DNA of 64,000 nt from Sandaracinaceae bacterium (GTDB taxonomy: Bacteria; Myxococcota_A; Polyangia; Polyangiales; Sandaracinaceae): contig JACKEC010000032.1 of the NCBI GenBank assembly GCA_020633195.1, positions 28,836-92,835 of the forward strand, written 5' to 3'. This document shows positions 15,620-24,812 of the stretch, piece by piece. The notes beneath the pieces are model-generated. The model was not told where the DNA came from. It worked only from the letters and a program-made list of their open reading frames with translations, and did not search any database. A program made the translations under genes and the position numbers. Positions within the stretch are counted from its first letter, which is position 1. Every line of letters starts with the position of its first letter.

Positions 15620-16789
15620 TCACCAGCCCATGATCTTCGCGATCATGTACTTCATCACCTCGGAGGTGCCGCCCCCGATCCGGAAGAGCCGGGCGTCACG
15701 CCACGCGCGCGCCACCCACAGCTCCTCGAGGTAGCCCATGCCGCCGTGGAACTGGAGGCAGGTGTCCATGATCTCGCTCGAGACGTCGCCGACGAAGAGC
15801 TTGCACATGGCAATCTTCTTGACGGTCTCGAAGGAGATCTCGCTCTCCTTCACGTAGCGCTCCTCGTTGAAGTCCGCGACCGCGTCGTAGCAGAGCGTGT
15901 GCGCGGCCTGCGCCTTCGTGTAGAGGTCGGCGAAGGTGTGCTTCCAGACCTCGCGCGCCATGATCGGCTTGCCGAACGCTTTGCGCTCGCGGCCGTAGGC
16001 GACGGACCGATCGAGCGCGCGCCGCGCGCCCGACAGCGCGCTGGTCGACCCGATGAGGCGCTCCGACTGGAAGTTCTGCATCAGGTAGTAGAAGCCCTTG
16101 TTCTCCTCGCCGAGGAGGTAGCGCTTCGGGATCCGGCAGCCGTCGAAGAAGAGCTCGGCGGTGTCCGACGAGTGGTTGCCGACCTTCTCGAGCTTCTTGC
16201 TGACGCCGAAGCCCTTGGTGTCGGTCGGGAAGAGCAGGATCGAGATCCCGCCGTAGCCGGCGTCGGGGTTGGTCTTGACCAGGAGCGTGACGAAGTCCGC
16301 GCGCGTGCCGTTGGTGATGTAGGTCTTGGAGCCGTCGATGACGTACTCGTCGCCCACGAGGCGCGCCGTGGTGCGGATGCCCGCGACGTCCGAGCCGGCG
16401 CCCGGCTCGCTCACCCCGAGCGCCGCGATCTTGTCGCCGGCGAGCGCGGGGCGGAGGAACTCCTCCTTCTGCTCGCGCGTGCCCAGCTCGTTGATGCAGG
16501 GGGTGGCCATGTCGCTCTGGACGAGCAGCGCCATCACCACGCCGGCCGCCTCGCAGCGCGGGAGCTCCTCGCTCTTCACCACGCTGAACCAGTAGTCGCC
16601 GCCGCCGCCGCCTACGTCCTCGGGGTAGTGCGCGCCCGTGATCCCGAGCTCGCCCGCCTTCTTGAAGACCCAGTTGGGGAACGTGCGGTCGTGCTCCCAC
16701 GCGTCGACGCTCGGCTTGAGCTCGTTCTCCGCGAAGGCGCGGACCTGCTTGCGGAAGAGGTCGTGTTCGGTGCTGTAGGGGCTCGGCAT
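15620..16789 (-). CDS. Acyl-CoA dehydrogenase
   Basis: 389 residues. The ATG at 16789 is chosen because GGGAGGA lies about nine bases upstream and the protein then starts PSPYSTEHDLFRKQVRAFAE, the normal N-terminal helix. FAD/substrate motifs are intact: LGVSEPGAGSDVAGI, ITNGTRADF, SERLIGSTSALSGARRALD, and QFHGGMGYLEE, which carries the catalytic Glu region. It introduces the trans-2 double bond into acyl-CoA and passes electrons to ETF. It is the first gene of the trio with thiolase and SDR. Chain-length specificity is unknown. Confidence 0.93.
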   Translation of the reverse strand: MPSPYSTEHDLFRKQVRAFAENELKPSVDAWEHDRTFPNWVFKKAGELGITGAHYPEDVGGGGGDYWFSVVKSEELPRCEAAGVVMALLVQSDMATPCINELGTREQKEEFLRPALAGDKIAALGVSEPGAGSDVAGIRTTARLVGDEYVIDGSKTYITNGTRADFVTLLVKTNPDAGYGGISILLFPTDTKGFGVSKKLEKVGNHSSDTAELFFDGCRIPKRYLLGEENKGFYYLMQNFQSERLIGSTSALSGARRALDRSVAYGRERKAFGKPIMAREVWKHTFADLYTKAQAAHTLCYDAVADFNEERYVKESEISFETVKKIAMCKLFVGDVSSEIMDTCLQFHGGMGYLEELWVARAWRDARLFRIGGGTSEVMKYMIAKIMGW

Positions 16790-16875
16790 GCGGGCGATCC
16801 TCCCGGGTCGGGTAACTGAATCGCCATTCATCTATAGGGCCGAGCGCCGGAGCGCAACACCCATCTCGTGCGGGG

Positions 16876-18303
16876 CTACTCGCGGTCGGCGGTGATCCCG
16901 TACTTCTTCATCAGCTTTCGGAAGTACTTGCGGTCGATGTCCGCTTCCTTCGCCGCGTGGCTGATGTTGCCGCCGTTCTTCTCGAGGAGCTTCGCGATGT
17001 AGTCCTCCTCGAACGAGGCGATCCACGCCTCCTTCACGTCCTTGAAGGGGCCGGCGAGCTCGGGGCCGCCGTCGGGCAGCGAGATGTTCGGGTTGGTCTT
17101 CTCGGAGAGGCTCCCCGAGTCCCCGCGCCGCGTGTAGGCGATGTGGTCGGGGAGGTCCTCGAGCACGACGACCTCGTTCTCGGCGAAGCTGACGGCCCGC
17201 TCGACCACGTTGTGGAGCTCGCGGACGTTGCCCGGCCACTCGTAGGCGTTGAGGCGCTCGATGACGTCGTCGGCGAAGTCGGTGACCTTCTTGCCACCGA
17301 GCCGATCGCGGTTGAAGCGGCCCTGGGTGAGGAAGTGGCGGGCGAGCAGGAGGACGTCGTCGCGCCGATCGCGGAGCGGCGGCAGCAGCAGGCGGACCAC
17401 GGTGAGCCGGTAGAAGAGATCCTCGCGGAAGCGGCCCGCGCGGACCTCGGCCTCGAGGTCGCGGTTCGTCGCCGCCACGATGCGGACGTCGACCTTGATC
17501 GGCTTGCCGCCGCCGACCCGCTTCACCTCGCGCTGCTCGAGCACCCGGAGGAGCTTGGGCTGCAAGTCGAGTTGCAGCTCTCCGAGCTCGTCGAGGAACA
17601 CGGTGCCGCCGTGGGCCATCTCGAAGATGCCCTGCCGCGTGCCGATCGCGCCCGTGAACGAGCCCTTCTCGTGCCCGAACAGCTCGCTCTCGATCAGGTT
17701 CTCGGGGACCGCGCCGCAGTCGAAGACCATGAACGGCCCGTCGCGGCGCCGCGACTGCTGGTGGATCGTGCGCGCGACGACCTCCTTGCCGGTGCCCGTC
17801 TCGCCTTCGATGACGACGGTGGTGTCCGTCGGCGCGATCTTCTCGAGGATCGCGTAGATCTCCCGCATCGAGCGGTCGCGGCCGATGATGTCGCCGTACC
17901 GCTCGCGATCGCTCGGGACGATGTGCAGCTTCTCGTCGACCGCCTGGAACTTGATGTCGGTCTTGCCGAGCGTGATCGTGCAGTTGGCGTGGAGGAACGC
18001 CTCGCGGATGCGGACCCGGTTGATGAACGTGCCGTTCGTCGAGCCGTTGTCGATCAAGAGGTACTGATCGCCTTCGCGGACGATGCGGCAGTGGTTCCGG
18101 CTGACCGTCTCGTCGTCGACGACGAGGTCGTTGTCTTCCATCGCGCCGAGGGTCACGACGTCGCGCTCGAAGACGTACTCCTTGAGCTCCTCCCCGCGGA
18201 TCAGCGCGAGCTGACAACGGCGCAGGGTGATGGTCGTCGGGCGACCATCAATGTACGTGATCTTCGTGGCCGGTCCGGGGCCGAGCCCCTCTTGAACGTC
18301 CAT
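16876..18303 (-). CDS. Sigma-54-dependent Fis-family activator with N-terminal FHA domain
   Basis: 475 residues. Residues about 30-115 are an FHA domain (LGAMEDNDLVVDDETVSRNHC, DNGSTNGTFIN), which binds phosphothreonine peptides. Residues 140-380 are an AAA+ sigma-54 interaction domain: GETGTGKE (Walker A), FGHEKGSFTGA (the GAFTGA loop in Ser form), GGTVFLDEL (Walker B) and WPGNVREL. The C-terminus ends in a Fis-type HTH (NISHAAKEADIDRKYFRKLMKKYG). In myxobacteria such proteins link Ser/Thr kinase signalling to sigma-54 promoters, and several such kinases lie in this window. The target is unknown. Confidence 0.93.
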   Translation of the reverse strand: MDVQEGLGPGPATKITYIDGRPTTITLRRCQLALIRGEELKEYVFERDVVTLGAMEDNDLVVDDETVSRNHCRIVREGDQYLLIDNGSTNGTFINRVRIREAFLHANCTITLGKTDIKFQAVDEKLHIVPSDRERYGDIIGRDRSMREIYAILEKIAPTDTTVVIEGETGTGKEVVARTIHQQSRRRDGPFMVFDCGAVPENLIESELFGHEKGSFTGAIGTRQGIFEMAHGGTVFLDELGELQLDLQPKLLRVLEQREVKRVGGGKPIKVDVRIVAATNRDLEAEVRAGRFREDLFYRLTVVRLLLPPLRDRRDDVLLLARHFLTQGRFNRDRLGGKKVTDFADDVIERLNAYEWPGNVRELHNVVERAVSFAENEVVVLEDLPDHIAYTRRGDSGSLSEKTNPNISLPDGGPELAGPFKDVKEAWIASFEEDYIAKLLEKNGGNISHAAKEADIDRKYFRKLMKKYGITADRE

Positions 18304-18367
18304 TCGCGAAGACCATACGCGGGGCGAGGGGGTGGGGTCAATGGTCCCCAGGCCCTCCCGCGCGAGA

Positions 18368-19468
18368 TCATTCGGCTTCGGGAGACTCCGTGTCCGCCGG
18401 GGTCGGACGGATGTCCTCGAGGGAGGGCGGCGCCGCGGCCGGGCGGGGCGCGTCGTCCTCGTCTTCGTCCTCGGCGTCCTCGCGCGCCGGCTCGTCGAGC
18501 CGGATGCGGCGCAGGAGGTCGTAGTCGACGTTGTCGACGTGGGCCTCGCGGCGGAGGCGGGCGACGAAGTCCTCGATGGTGCCCTGGCGGTTCTGGCGCC
18601 ACAGGCGGAGGCGGATCGTGGGCGCGGCCTGCTCGATGGTGCGGTGCTCGGCGGGCCGGCGACCGGTCAGGCGCACGATGCTCCACTCCTCACCGACCTG
18701 GACCGGCTCGCCGGCCGTCTCGCCGGACGCCCCGAGCGCGAACGCGGCCCGGGCGAGGCCCGGGTCGATGGCCGGGTCGCGCTCGTTGCGCGCGCGCCCC
18801 TCTTCGTCGAAGTAGCGCAGGTCGCCGCCGCGCAGCCGCGTCTCGGGATCGGTGCTGTGGTCGCGGGCGAGCTGGCGGAACGCGCGCGTGTCGGCGGCGC
18901 GCGCCTCGGGGAGGAGCCGCTCGGCCTCCTCGCGCGAGCCGACGCGGATGTGCGCGGCGCGCCGCATCTCGGGCGTGCTGAACTCGTCGGGGTGGGCGTC
19001 GTAGTACGCCTGCACGTCGGCCTGAGGGACCGACTCGACGGTCAGGAGCTCGTCGAAGTCGCGCCGGATGAGCTGCTGCACGGCGTTCTGCTGCGAGGCG
19101 CGGCGGACCTCCGGGTCGTCGCCGAAGTGAGCGCGCTCGGCCGCGCGGGCGAGCAACTCGAAGCGGACCATGCTCTCGGCGAAGGCGCGCAGCTCGGCCG
19201 GATCGCGGTAGCGCACGCGGACGAACGGCGACTGCTCGTTGATGGCGTCCTCGACCTGACCGACGGTCACGCGGGCCTCGCCCACCCGAGCGATGACCCG
19301 GGCGCGGCGCGCCACGTCCTCGGGCGAGCGCTCCGGCTCCGGCGTCCGCGGCTGAGGCGGCTGCGGCATCGTCGGATCGCGCAGCACGGGCGGCTCGTCG
19401 CCCTCTTGCGCGAGCGCGAGCCCGGAGACGAGGAAGGACACGAGGGTCAGCGCGACGACTCGACGCAT
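18368..19468 (-). CDS. Periplasmic SurA/PpiC-type peptidyl-prolyl isomerase
   Basis: 366 residues. A signal peptide ends at 'GLALAQ', and a Pro-rich linker follows. An N-terminal SurA-like helical domain (VIARVGEARVTVGQVEDAINEQ, SMVRFELLARAAERAHFGDDPEV) precedes a parvulin domain near residues 165-275 (RRAAHIRVGSREEAERLL, RQLARDHSTDPETRLRGGDLRYF, AFALGASGETAGEPVQVGEEWSIVRL). The tail is a long acidic/Pro segment. Such proteins chaperone outer-membrane barrels in the periplasm, of which this window encodes at least two. Confidence 0.87.
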   Translation of the reverse strand: MRRVVALTLVSFLVSGLALAQEGDEPPVLRDPTMPQPPQPRTPEPERSPEDVARRARVIARVGEARVTVGQVEDAINEQSPFVRVRYRDPAELRAFAESMVRFELLARAAERAHFGDDPEVRRASQQNAVQQLIRRDFDELLTVESVPQADVQAYYDAHPDEFSTPEMRRAAHIRVGSREEAERLLPEARAADTRAFRQLARDHSTDPETRLRGGDLRYFDEEGRARNERDPAIDPGLARAAFALGASGETAGEPVQVGEEWSIVRLTGRRPAEHRTIEQAAPTIRLRLWRQNRQGTIEDFVARLRREAHVDNVDYDLLRRIRLDEPAREDAEDEDEDDAPRPAAAPPSLEDIRPTPADTESPEAE

Positions 19469-19553
19469 CCGGCGAGTCTAGACGGGACGCGCGGATTGGC
19501 AATCCTCGAGCCGCGCGGAGCGGGGGCCGCGCAAACCGTGGTACAGCCCTGCG

Positions 19554-20408
19554 ATGGACGTCACGGAGCGCTGGCACCTCGCCAACGGGCTGCGTCACCA
19601 CGCGCTGGTGTGGAACGACGCGGGCAAGAAGACCCTTGTCTGCTGCCACGGCTTCCTCGACCTCGCGTGGAGCTTTCGACCCTTCGCCGAGATCGTCGCG
19701 GCGGCCGGCCTGCGCGTCGTCGCGTTCGACTGGCGGGGGCACGGCGAGACGCAGCACGTGGGGGCCGGCGGCTACTACCACTTCGCCGACTACGTCCTCG
19801 ATCTGCACCAGCTCATGCCGGTGCTCTCGAGCGGCGAGGTGCACCTGCTCGGGCACTCGATGGGGGGCACCGCGTGCTCGCTGTACGCGGCGACGCACCC
19901 CGGGGTCGTGAAGACGCTCACGCTCGTCGAGGGGCTCGGGCCGCCGACGTTCGAGGGGCACCCGGCCGACAAGATGCGGTCGTGGCTCGACAGCGTCGAC
20001 CGCGGGATGCGGCGCGAGCCGCGGGGCCTCACGGACCTCGCCGACGCGGTCAAGCGGATGCGCGCGACCAACCCCGAGCTCGGCCTGGAGCTCGCCTACT
20101 TCCTGGCCGAGAAGGCCACCGAAGAGACGGAAGACGGCTTGCGATGGCGCTTCGACCCCCTCCACCGGACGACCGCGCCGGGCGTCTTCTCCGCCGACAC
20201 GTTCCGGCAGTTCCTCGGTCGCGTCGACGCGCCGACGCTGCACGTGAGGGGCGGTCGGGGCTTCGCCACGGAGGACCACGACGCTCGGCTCGCGGCGCTG
20301 CCGAACGCGCGCGAGGAGGTCATCGAGGGCGTGGGGCACATGATCCACCAGCTCGCCGCGGAGGCGCTGGGGGAACTGGTGCTCGCACACGTGAGATCGT
20401 CGGGGTAG
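19554..20408 (+). CDS. Alpha/beta hydrolase
   Basis: 284 residues from ATG at 19554. The fold is clear: LVCCHGFLDLAWSF (oxyanion region), FDWRGHGET, the nucleophile elbow LLGHSMGGTACSL with Ser at about residue 102, the acid in the late THLHVRGGRGFATEDHD-like region, and the catalytic His in IEGVGHMIHQL. It resembles esterases or epoxide-hydrolase relatives. The substrate cannot be inferred. It is followed 27 bases later by an exported protein on the same strand. Confidence 0.88.
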   Translation: MDVTERWHLANGLRHHALVWNDAGKKTLVCCHGFLDLAWSFRPFAEIVAAAGLRVVAFDWRGHGETQHVGAGGYYHFADYVLDLHQLMPVLSSGEVHLLGHSMGGTACSLYAATHPGVVKTLTLVEGLGPPTFEGHPADKMRSWLDSVDRGMRREPRGLTDLADAVKRMRATNPELGLELAYFLAEKATEETEDGLRWRFDPLHRTTAPGVFSADTFRQFLGRVDAPTLHVRGGRGFATEDHDARLAALPNAREEVIEGVGHMIHQLAAEALGELVLAHVRSSG

Positions 20409-20435
20409 GATGGCCGCGGCATCCGGAGGGAACGC

Positions 20436-21419
20436 ATGAAGAGGCTTGGTTTGGCATGCGCGCTGGCCTTTCTAGGCGCGTCACTCGGCGGCACCGCCGC
20501 GGCGCAGTCGCTCGAGGACGAGCAGGCAGCGATGGGGGACGAGGACTCGGGCGCGGCGAGCGACACCGGAGATCCGTCGGGCGAGGACGCGACCGACACC
20601 TCCGAGGAGGATGAGCTCGCCGCCGAGCAGGCGGAGATGGCGGCCGATGACGAGGCCCCCGAGCGGCTCGGCGACGAGCAGGCGGAGATCGCCGACGAGG
20701 AGACCCGCGAGGAGTACCGGGACAGCACCGACCCGATCGAGCTCGAGGACACGGACTACTTCTTCCTCGGCGCGTTCGGCCGCGCGGTCATCATCCCCGG
20801 CTTCATCCAGGGCCTGTTCGTCGACGGCGGCATCGACGGGTTCAACCCCGGCGTCGGCCTGACGTTCAACTGGCGTCGCAACAACTTCAACGTCATCGCG
20901 AACGTCTGGTGGAACAACGCCCAGGCGGACGGCTACTTCAGGGCCGCCGGCGACCCGCGCACCGACACCGAGTTCATCGACGTCAACCTCGGCGTGGTGT
21001 TCGTCAACGCCGAGTTCCTGTGGTCGTTCCCCGTGGTCGACTGGTTCGCGGTCGAGCTCGGCTTCGACCTCGGCGTCGGCTTCATCTACGGCGAGCTGGT
21101 GCGCACCGAGGCGTACGAGTCGACGCCCGGCTCGGGGAACTTCCAGGCCTGCTCTGGCCCTGGCGACGGAACGCCTGGCTACTGCGAGCCCGCGGTGCCC
21201 ACCTCGCAGCCCTGCTACGACTCGAACGGCGGCCACTACAACTGCGCCGAGCCGAACTGGTTCACCCCGGGCGGCGACACCCCGTTCCTGTTCCCCTGGG
21301 TCGGCCTCCCGCACATCGCCGTGCGCTTCAAGCCCGTCCACCAGTTCCAGATCCGCATCGACGGCGGCTACGGCCTCTACAACTTCTTCTTCGGCGGCTC
21401 CGCCTCCTACGGGTTCTGA
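20436..21419 (+). CDS. Outer-membrane protein with acidic N-terminal segment
   Basis: 327 residues. A signal peptide (MKRLGLACALAFLGASLGG) is followed by about 75 residues extremely rich in Asp/Glu (repeats of EDEQAEM-like units), then a barrel region with aromatic strands (FNVIANVWWNNAQADGYF, WFAVELGFDLGVGFIYGEL, HQFQIRIDGGYGLYNFFF) and a terminal Phe (ASYGF). Four Cys lie in one extracellular-type loop (QACSGPG...GYCEP...QPCYD...YNCAE), suggesting two disulfides. No family is recognised. Confidence 0.7.
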   Translation: MKRLGLACALAFLGASLGGTAAAQSLEDEQAAMGDEDSGAASDTGDPSGEDATDTSEEDELAAEQAEMAADDEAPERLGDEQAEIADEETREEYRDSTDPIELEDTDYFFLGAFGRAVIIPGFIQGLFVDGGIDGFNPGVGLTFNWRRNNFNVIANVWWNNAQADGYFRAAGDPRTDTEFIDVNLGVVFVNAEFLWSFPVVDWFAVELGFDLGVGFIYGELVRTEAYESTPGSGNFQACSGPGDGTPGYCEPAVPTSQPCYDSNGGHYNCAEPNWFTPGGDTPFLFPWVGLPHIAVRFKPVHQFQIRIDGGYGLYNFFFGGSASYGF

Positions 21420-21511
21420 GTTTGCCGGGAGGTCGGGGCAACCTCTCCTGCCTGGCGGCGATACCCGCGTCATGAGCTCGGATTCGAACAACAGAATCGC
21501 CTTCAGGGCGG

Positions 21512-21696
21512 GTGCGAATGGTCGTCCTGATCGCCACCCTGCTCGGCCGACTCGTCAGACCGGCGAGCGCCCGAGCCCAGGCCGGGGATCCTCGAGTGGT
21601 CGACGCCCGAACGCATCTCGATGCAGCGAGGCGCGCTACTCTCGAGGGCAGTACGCGCGGACTGCGCAGGAGTTCACTCGCTGGCGTTTCCCATGA
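21512..21696 (+). pseudogene. Remnant of an exported TPR protein, frameshifted and truncated
   Basis: From GTG at 21512 the frame encodes a leader (VVLIATLLGRLVRPASARAQ) and DPRVVDARTHLDAARR, the start of a tetratricopeptide helix. One base shift near 21630-21640 then gives ARYSRGQYARTAQEFTRW, the matching second half of a TPR helix pair, before a TGA at 21694-21696. The two halves join as one TPR motif only if a single base is inserted or lost. The copy is very short, so it looks like a decayed or truncated gene rather than a functional one. Confidence 0.5.
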
Positions 21697-22340
21697 GCCG
21701 CTTGGCTGCAAGCGCCGTCGTGGCCACGCTGCTTCATGGGTGTTCATTGACCTTGACCTCGTTCGAGTACGGGAGCGACGGCGGGGCGGATGGTGGGAGC
21801 TCGTTCGATGGCGGGTCGGACGCCAGCTCTGCCGACGCTGGGTTGCGTGACGGGGGTGACGTGGACGCCGCACTCGTCGATGCGAGTGTCGACGCGGCGA
21901 CGGTGGACGCGTGTGTCGCCACGATCGCTTGTCGAGTCGACGCGGATGGCGACGGCTTTGCGCAGCGGGACAGCGACGTCGTGCTGGAGTGCGCGTGTCC
22001 GGAGGGAAGGTCGGCCGCCCCCGACGCTCCGCTCGATTGCGGGGACGGCACGCCTGAGGCGCACCCCGGGCAGACCGACTACTTCGTGACTCGGTTTCCG
22101 AACGACAGCGGTGCCGTCGTCGTCAACAGCTTCGACTACGACTGCGACGGGACCGAGGAGCTTCGTCCCCTGGTCAGCGGCATGTGTCGTTTGGGCCTTG
22201 CCGGCTCTTGCCCCGCCGAGGAGGGCCCCTGGATGTATGATCCCTCCACCACGGAGTGCGACCATCTCGTGCAGTGGGCGCGGTGCGAGACGGATTGCTC
22301 CTCTACGATCCTGGGCATGCAGCAAGTTGGCTGTCACTGA
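21693..22340 (+). CDS. Lipoprotein with Asp/Ala/Gly linker and MopE-like motifs
   Basis: 215 residues from ATG at 21693, overlapping the TGA of the TPR remnant (ATGA). The leader has a lipobox-like LLHGC. A linker of DGG/DAS repeats covers residues about 28-72. The remainder has eight to ten Cys and acidic motifs DADGDGFAQRDSDVVLEC, LDCGDGTPEAHPGQTDYF and FDYDCDGTEE, similar to calcium/metal-binding MopE-type repeats. It is followed after one base by another Cys-rich protein gene, so the two are probably expressed together on the surface. Confidence 0.65.
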   Translation: MSRLAASAVVATLLHGCSLTLTSFEYGSDGGADGGSSFDGGSDASSADAGLRDGGDVDAALVDASVDAATVDACVATIACRVDADGDGFAQRDSDVVLECACPEGRSAAPDAPLDCGDGTPEAHPGQTDYFVTRFPNDSGAVVVNSFDYDCDGTEELRPLVSGMCRLGLAGSCPAEEGPWMYDPSTTECDHLVQWARCETDCSSTILGMQQVGCH

Positions 22341-22341
22341 C

Positions 22342-23523
22342 ATGACCCGTTGGCTGCGATCGCTCGGAGCGCTGGCGTGGTTGCTCGCGGCAGACGCGTG
22401 TGCGGGTCAGGAGTGCGATTTCCACTCCCAGTGTGGTACCGGCTTCTACTGCTCATTCGGGCGTTGCCGTCAGGACTGTCGCGAGGACTTCGATTGCGAG
22501 GTCGAGGCCGTCTGTAGCGAGATTGGACAGTGTGTGCCCGGCTCTCGGCCCGACGCCGGAGCACGGGATGGCGGCCCGACGGGGCCAGACGGCGGGGGGA
22601 CCGATGGCGGGCCTCGCTCGGATGGCGGGGAGGATGCCGGGCCACCTGCGGTCGACGGCGGGCACGACGCAGGGCCTCCAATGCTCGGTCGCTACCTCGA
22701 CCGTTGCTCTGTCGCTTCGGACTGCGAGTCGGGCGAGTGCGTCGACGACGTCGGTGGAACGCGAATGTGTACGAGAGCGTGCGCGGGCCACAGCCAGTGC
22801 GCCGCGGAGCACGTCTGCGCCTCGGGGCTCTGTCGACCTGACGACACTGGGCAAACCTGCAGCGGGGCCTCGGGCTGCGCGCTCGGGCTGTGTGTCGGTA
22901 ACCCCAGCACAGGCAGCGGCGAGTGCACGCGGACGTGTTCGAGCGCAAGTGATTGCCCGGCGGGGTATGCCTGCTCCGACGCAGGCGGCACCTTCGTGTG
23001 CGTCAACATCGAGCGCTCTTGCGCCACCTGCTCCACGGGCCTGTGTCTCGGGGCCCAGGGATGCACTTCGACCTGCCGAACCGCAGCGGATTGTCCGCCC
23101 ACGCTCCCCGGCCTTGCGTACAGCTGCAGCAGCGGGCAGTGCCTCCCTTCAGGCGATGTCGCCGGGGCCGACGCTCTTGGCGCACCGTGCCGAATGTCAG
23201 GGGGGCTCAATCTGTGTCGTAGCGCCGCGTGTCTGACCGATGACGCCGGGACTGAACGATGCACGCAACGTTGCACGGCGCAGGGTGGATGTGGGCCCGC
23301 GTCGGGGTGCGTGCCCGTGGACGCCGGGGGCAGCATCGTCCTGGTTTGCCAGCCCGCCGGTTCCGGAGCGCTGCTCCAGAGCTGCACGGTAGATGCGCAG
23401 TGTCGCTCCAGTCTTTGCCAATCCGGATTCTGCACGCGGATGTGCACGAGCGACGGTCTATGCCCTAGTGGCCTGACCTGTTCGCCGCGAGTTGGGTCGG
23501 CCGGCACTTCGGTTTGCCAGTGA
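22342..23523 (+). CDS. Cysteine-rich exported protein with DGG linker
   Basis: 393 residues from ATG at 22342, one base after the previous stop. A leader (LRSLGALAWLLAADAC) is followed by a Cys-rich module (CDFHSQCGTGFYCSFGRCRQDC). Next is a low-complexity DGG/DAG linker (residues about 75-115), then about 270 residues with some forty Cys in repeated modules: CSVASDCESGECVDD, CTRACAGHSQCAAEHVCASGLC, CSSASDCPAGYACSD and CTVDAQCRSSLCQSGFC. These are EGF/Dickkopf-like disulfide modules common in secreted myxobacterial proteins. The ligand is unknown. Codon use looks less G+C-extreme than in neighbours. Confidence 0.75.
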   Translation: MTRWLRSLGALAWLLAADACAGQECDFHSQCGTGFYCSFGRCRQDCREDFDCEVEAVCSEIGQCVPGSRPDAGARDGGPTGPDGGGTDGGPRSDGGEDAGPPAVDGGHDAGPPMLGRYLDRCSVASDCESGECVDDVGGTRMCTRACAGHSQCAAEHVCASGLCRPDDTGQTCSGASGCALGLCVGNPSTGSGECTRTCSSASDCPAGYACSDAGGTFVCVNIERSCATCSTGLCLGAQGCTSTCRTAADCPPTLPGLAYSCSSGQCLPSGDVAGADALGAPCRMSGGLNLCRSAACLTDDAGTERCTQRCTAQGGCGPASGCVPVDAGGSIVLVCQPAGSGALLQSCTVDAQCRSSLCQSGFCTRMCTSDGLCPSGLTCSPRVGSAGTSVCQ

Positions 23524-23577
23524 GTCGGAGCGACCGGCGAGGGTAGCGCGCGGGCAGGCGCGTCGTATGACCAGGCG

Positions 23578-24812
23578 ATGTCCAAGGTGCCGCGCTGGCT
23601 GAGCCTCGTCTTGCTCCCGCTCGCGGGGTCGTTCGACTCGGCGAGCTACTACACCGCGCGCGCGGTGCTCTATCAGCACCTGCGAGAGGGCGTGTCGCTC
23701 GAGCAGGTCTCGTTCGCGATGACCGGCGCCGCCTTCGCGAGCCTCTTCGGGACGATCGTCTCCGGCGCCCTCGCCGCGGCGACCGGCCCGTGGGCGATGG
23801 CCATCGGCGGGGCGGGCCTGTTGATGCTCGCGACGGTGATGCTCGGCGGCCTGCCCCCCGAGGTCGGCGCCATCGCCGCGATCTTCCTCGGCTTCGCGCA
23901 TGGGATGACGCGCACCGCGCTGCTCGGCGCGGCGGCCCGCGCGTTCCCCGACTTCCGGACCGAGGGGCTCCGCAACGCGGCTTGCTTCGGAGTCTACGGG
24001 GCCGCGAACCTCGCCGCGCTGTGGGCGGCGCCGGCGGCCTCGACCCTGGCCCGAGAGGTCAGCCCGCGCAGCGTGTTCCTCTCGAGCACCGCGCTCGGCG
24101 GGCTGCCGCTGCTCGTGATCGTGATCGCGCTCGGCGTCGTCGTCTGGATGAAGCGCCGCGAGGAGGACGAGCTCACCGCGCCCCCGAAGCGGACCGGCAA
24201 CCTGCACCTCATCGTGGCCGCGGGCGTGCTGCTGCTCGCCGGGGCTTCGTGTGGATGCTCTGGTCGAGCGGCTACGAGCTCGTCTACGAGCTCGCCCGGG
24301 CGTCGGGCGGCGGCTACGAGGAGCACGAGGCGCTGATGAACGTGAACCCGCTCGTGGTGACGCTCGGGTGCGCGCTCGGCTTCGTCGCGTCGCTGGTCCT
24401 GCACCTCGTGAAGGTCCGCGTGCCCACGCTCGTGCCGATCGGCGTGGGGATGCTGCTCATCTCCGCGAGCCTCGTCGCGCTCCTCACCGCGGACTCGGCC
24501 GACGACGCGATCGTCACGCCCGCGGTCGTGCTGATGGCGGTCGGGGAGCTGCTCGCGGCGCCGCTCCTGCTGTCCCGGCTGATGGGTGACCTCCACGAAC
24601 GGCTGCCCACGCTCGCGGTCGCCGTCTTCTATCTGCTGTCGGGCGGCCCCATGCTCCTGCTCCGCGCCGTGAGCGAAGAGCTCGATCTGACCCGCACGTT
24701 GAGCGGCCTCGGCGCCGCCTCCGCCGGCCTCGTCGGGCTCGCGTTCGTCGTCCTGGGGCTCCTGCTCTACCGCAGGCTGTTCCCCGATCCCGAGGCGCCG
24801 AAGGTGTTCTGA
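23578..24812 (+). pseudogene. MFS-type transporter, interrupted by a single-base frameshift
   Basis: The first part (from ATG 23578) encodes six membrane segments starting SFDSASYYTARAVLYQHL, which recalls the first helix of POT/PTR-type peptide transporters. The frame breaks at about residue 222, after VLLLAG. From the G-run at 24241-24244 the next frame carries on exactly where the protein should, with FVWMLWSSGYELVYELARASGG and six more helices to the TGA at 24810-24812. One extra G in the run restores a protein of about 411 residues. It would be an inner-membrane, proton-coupled transporter of unknown substrate. Confidence 0.7.
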
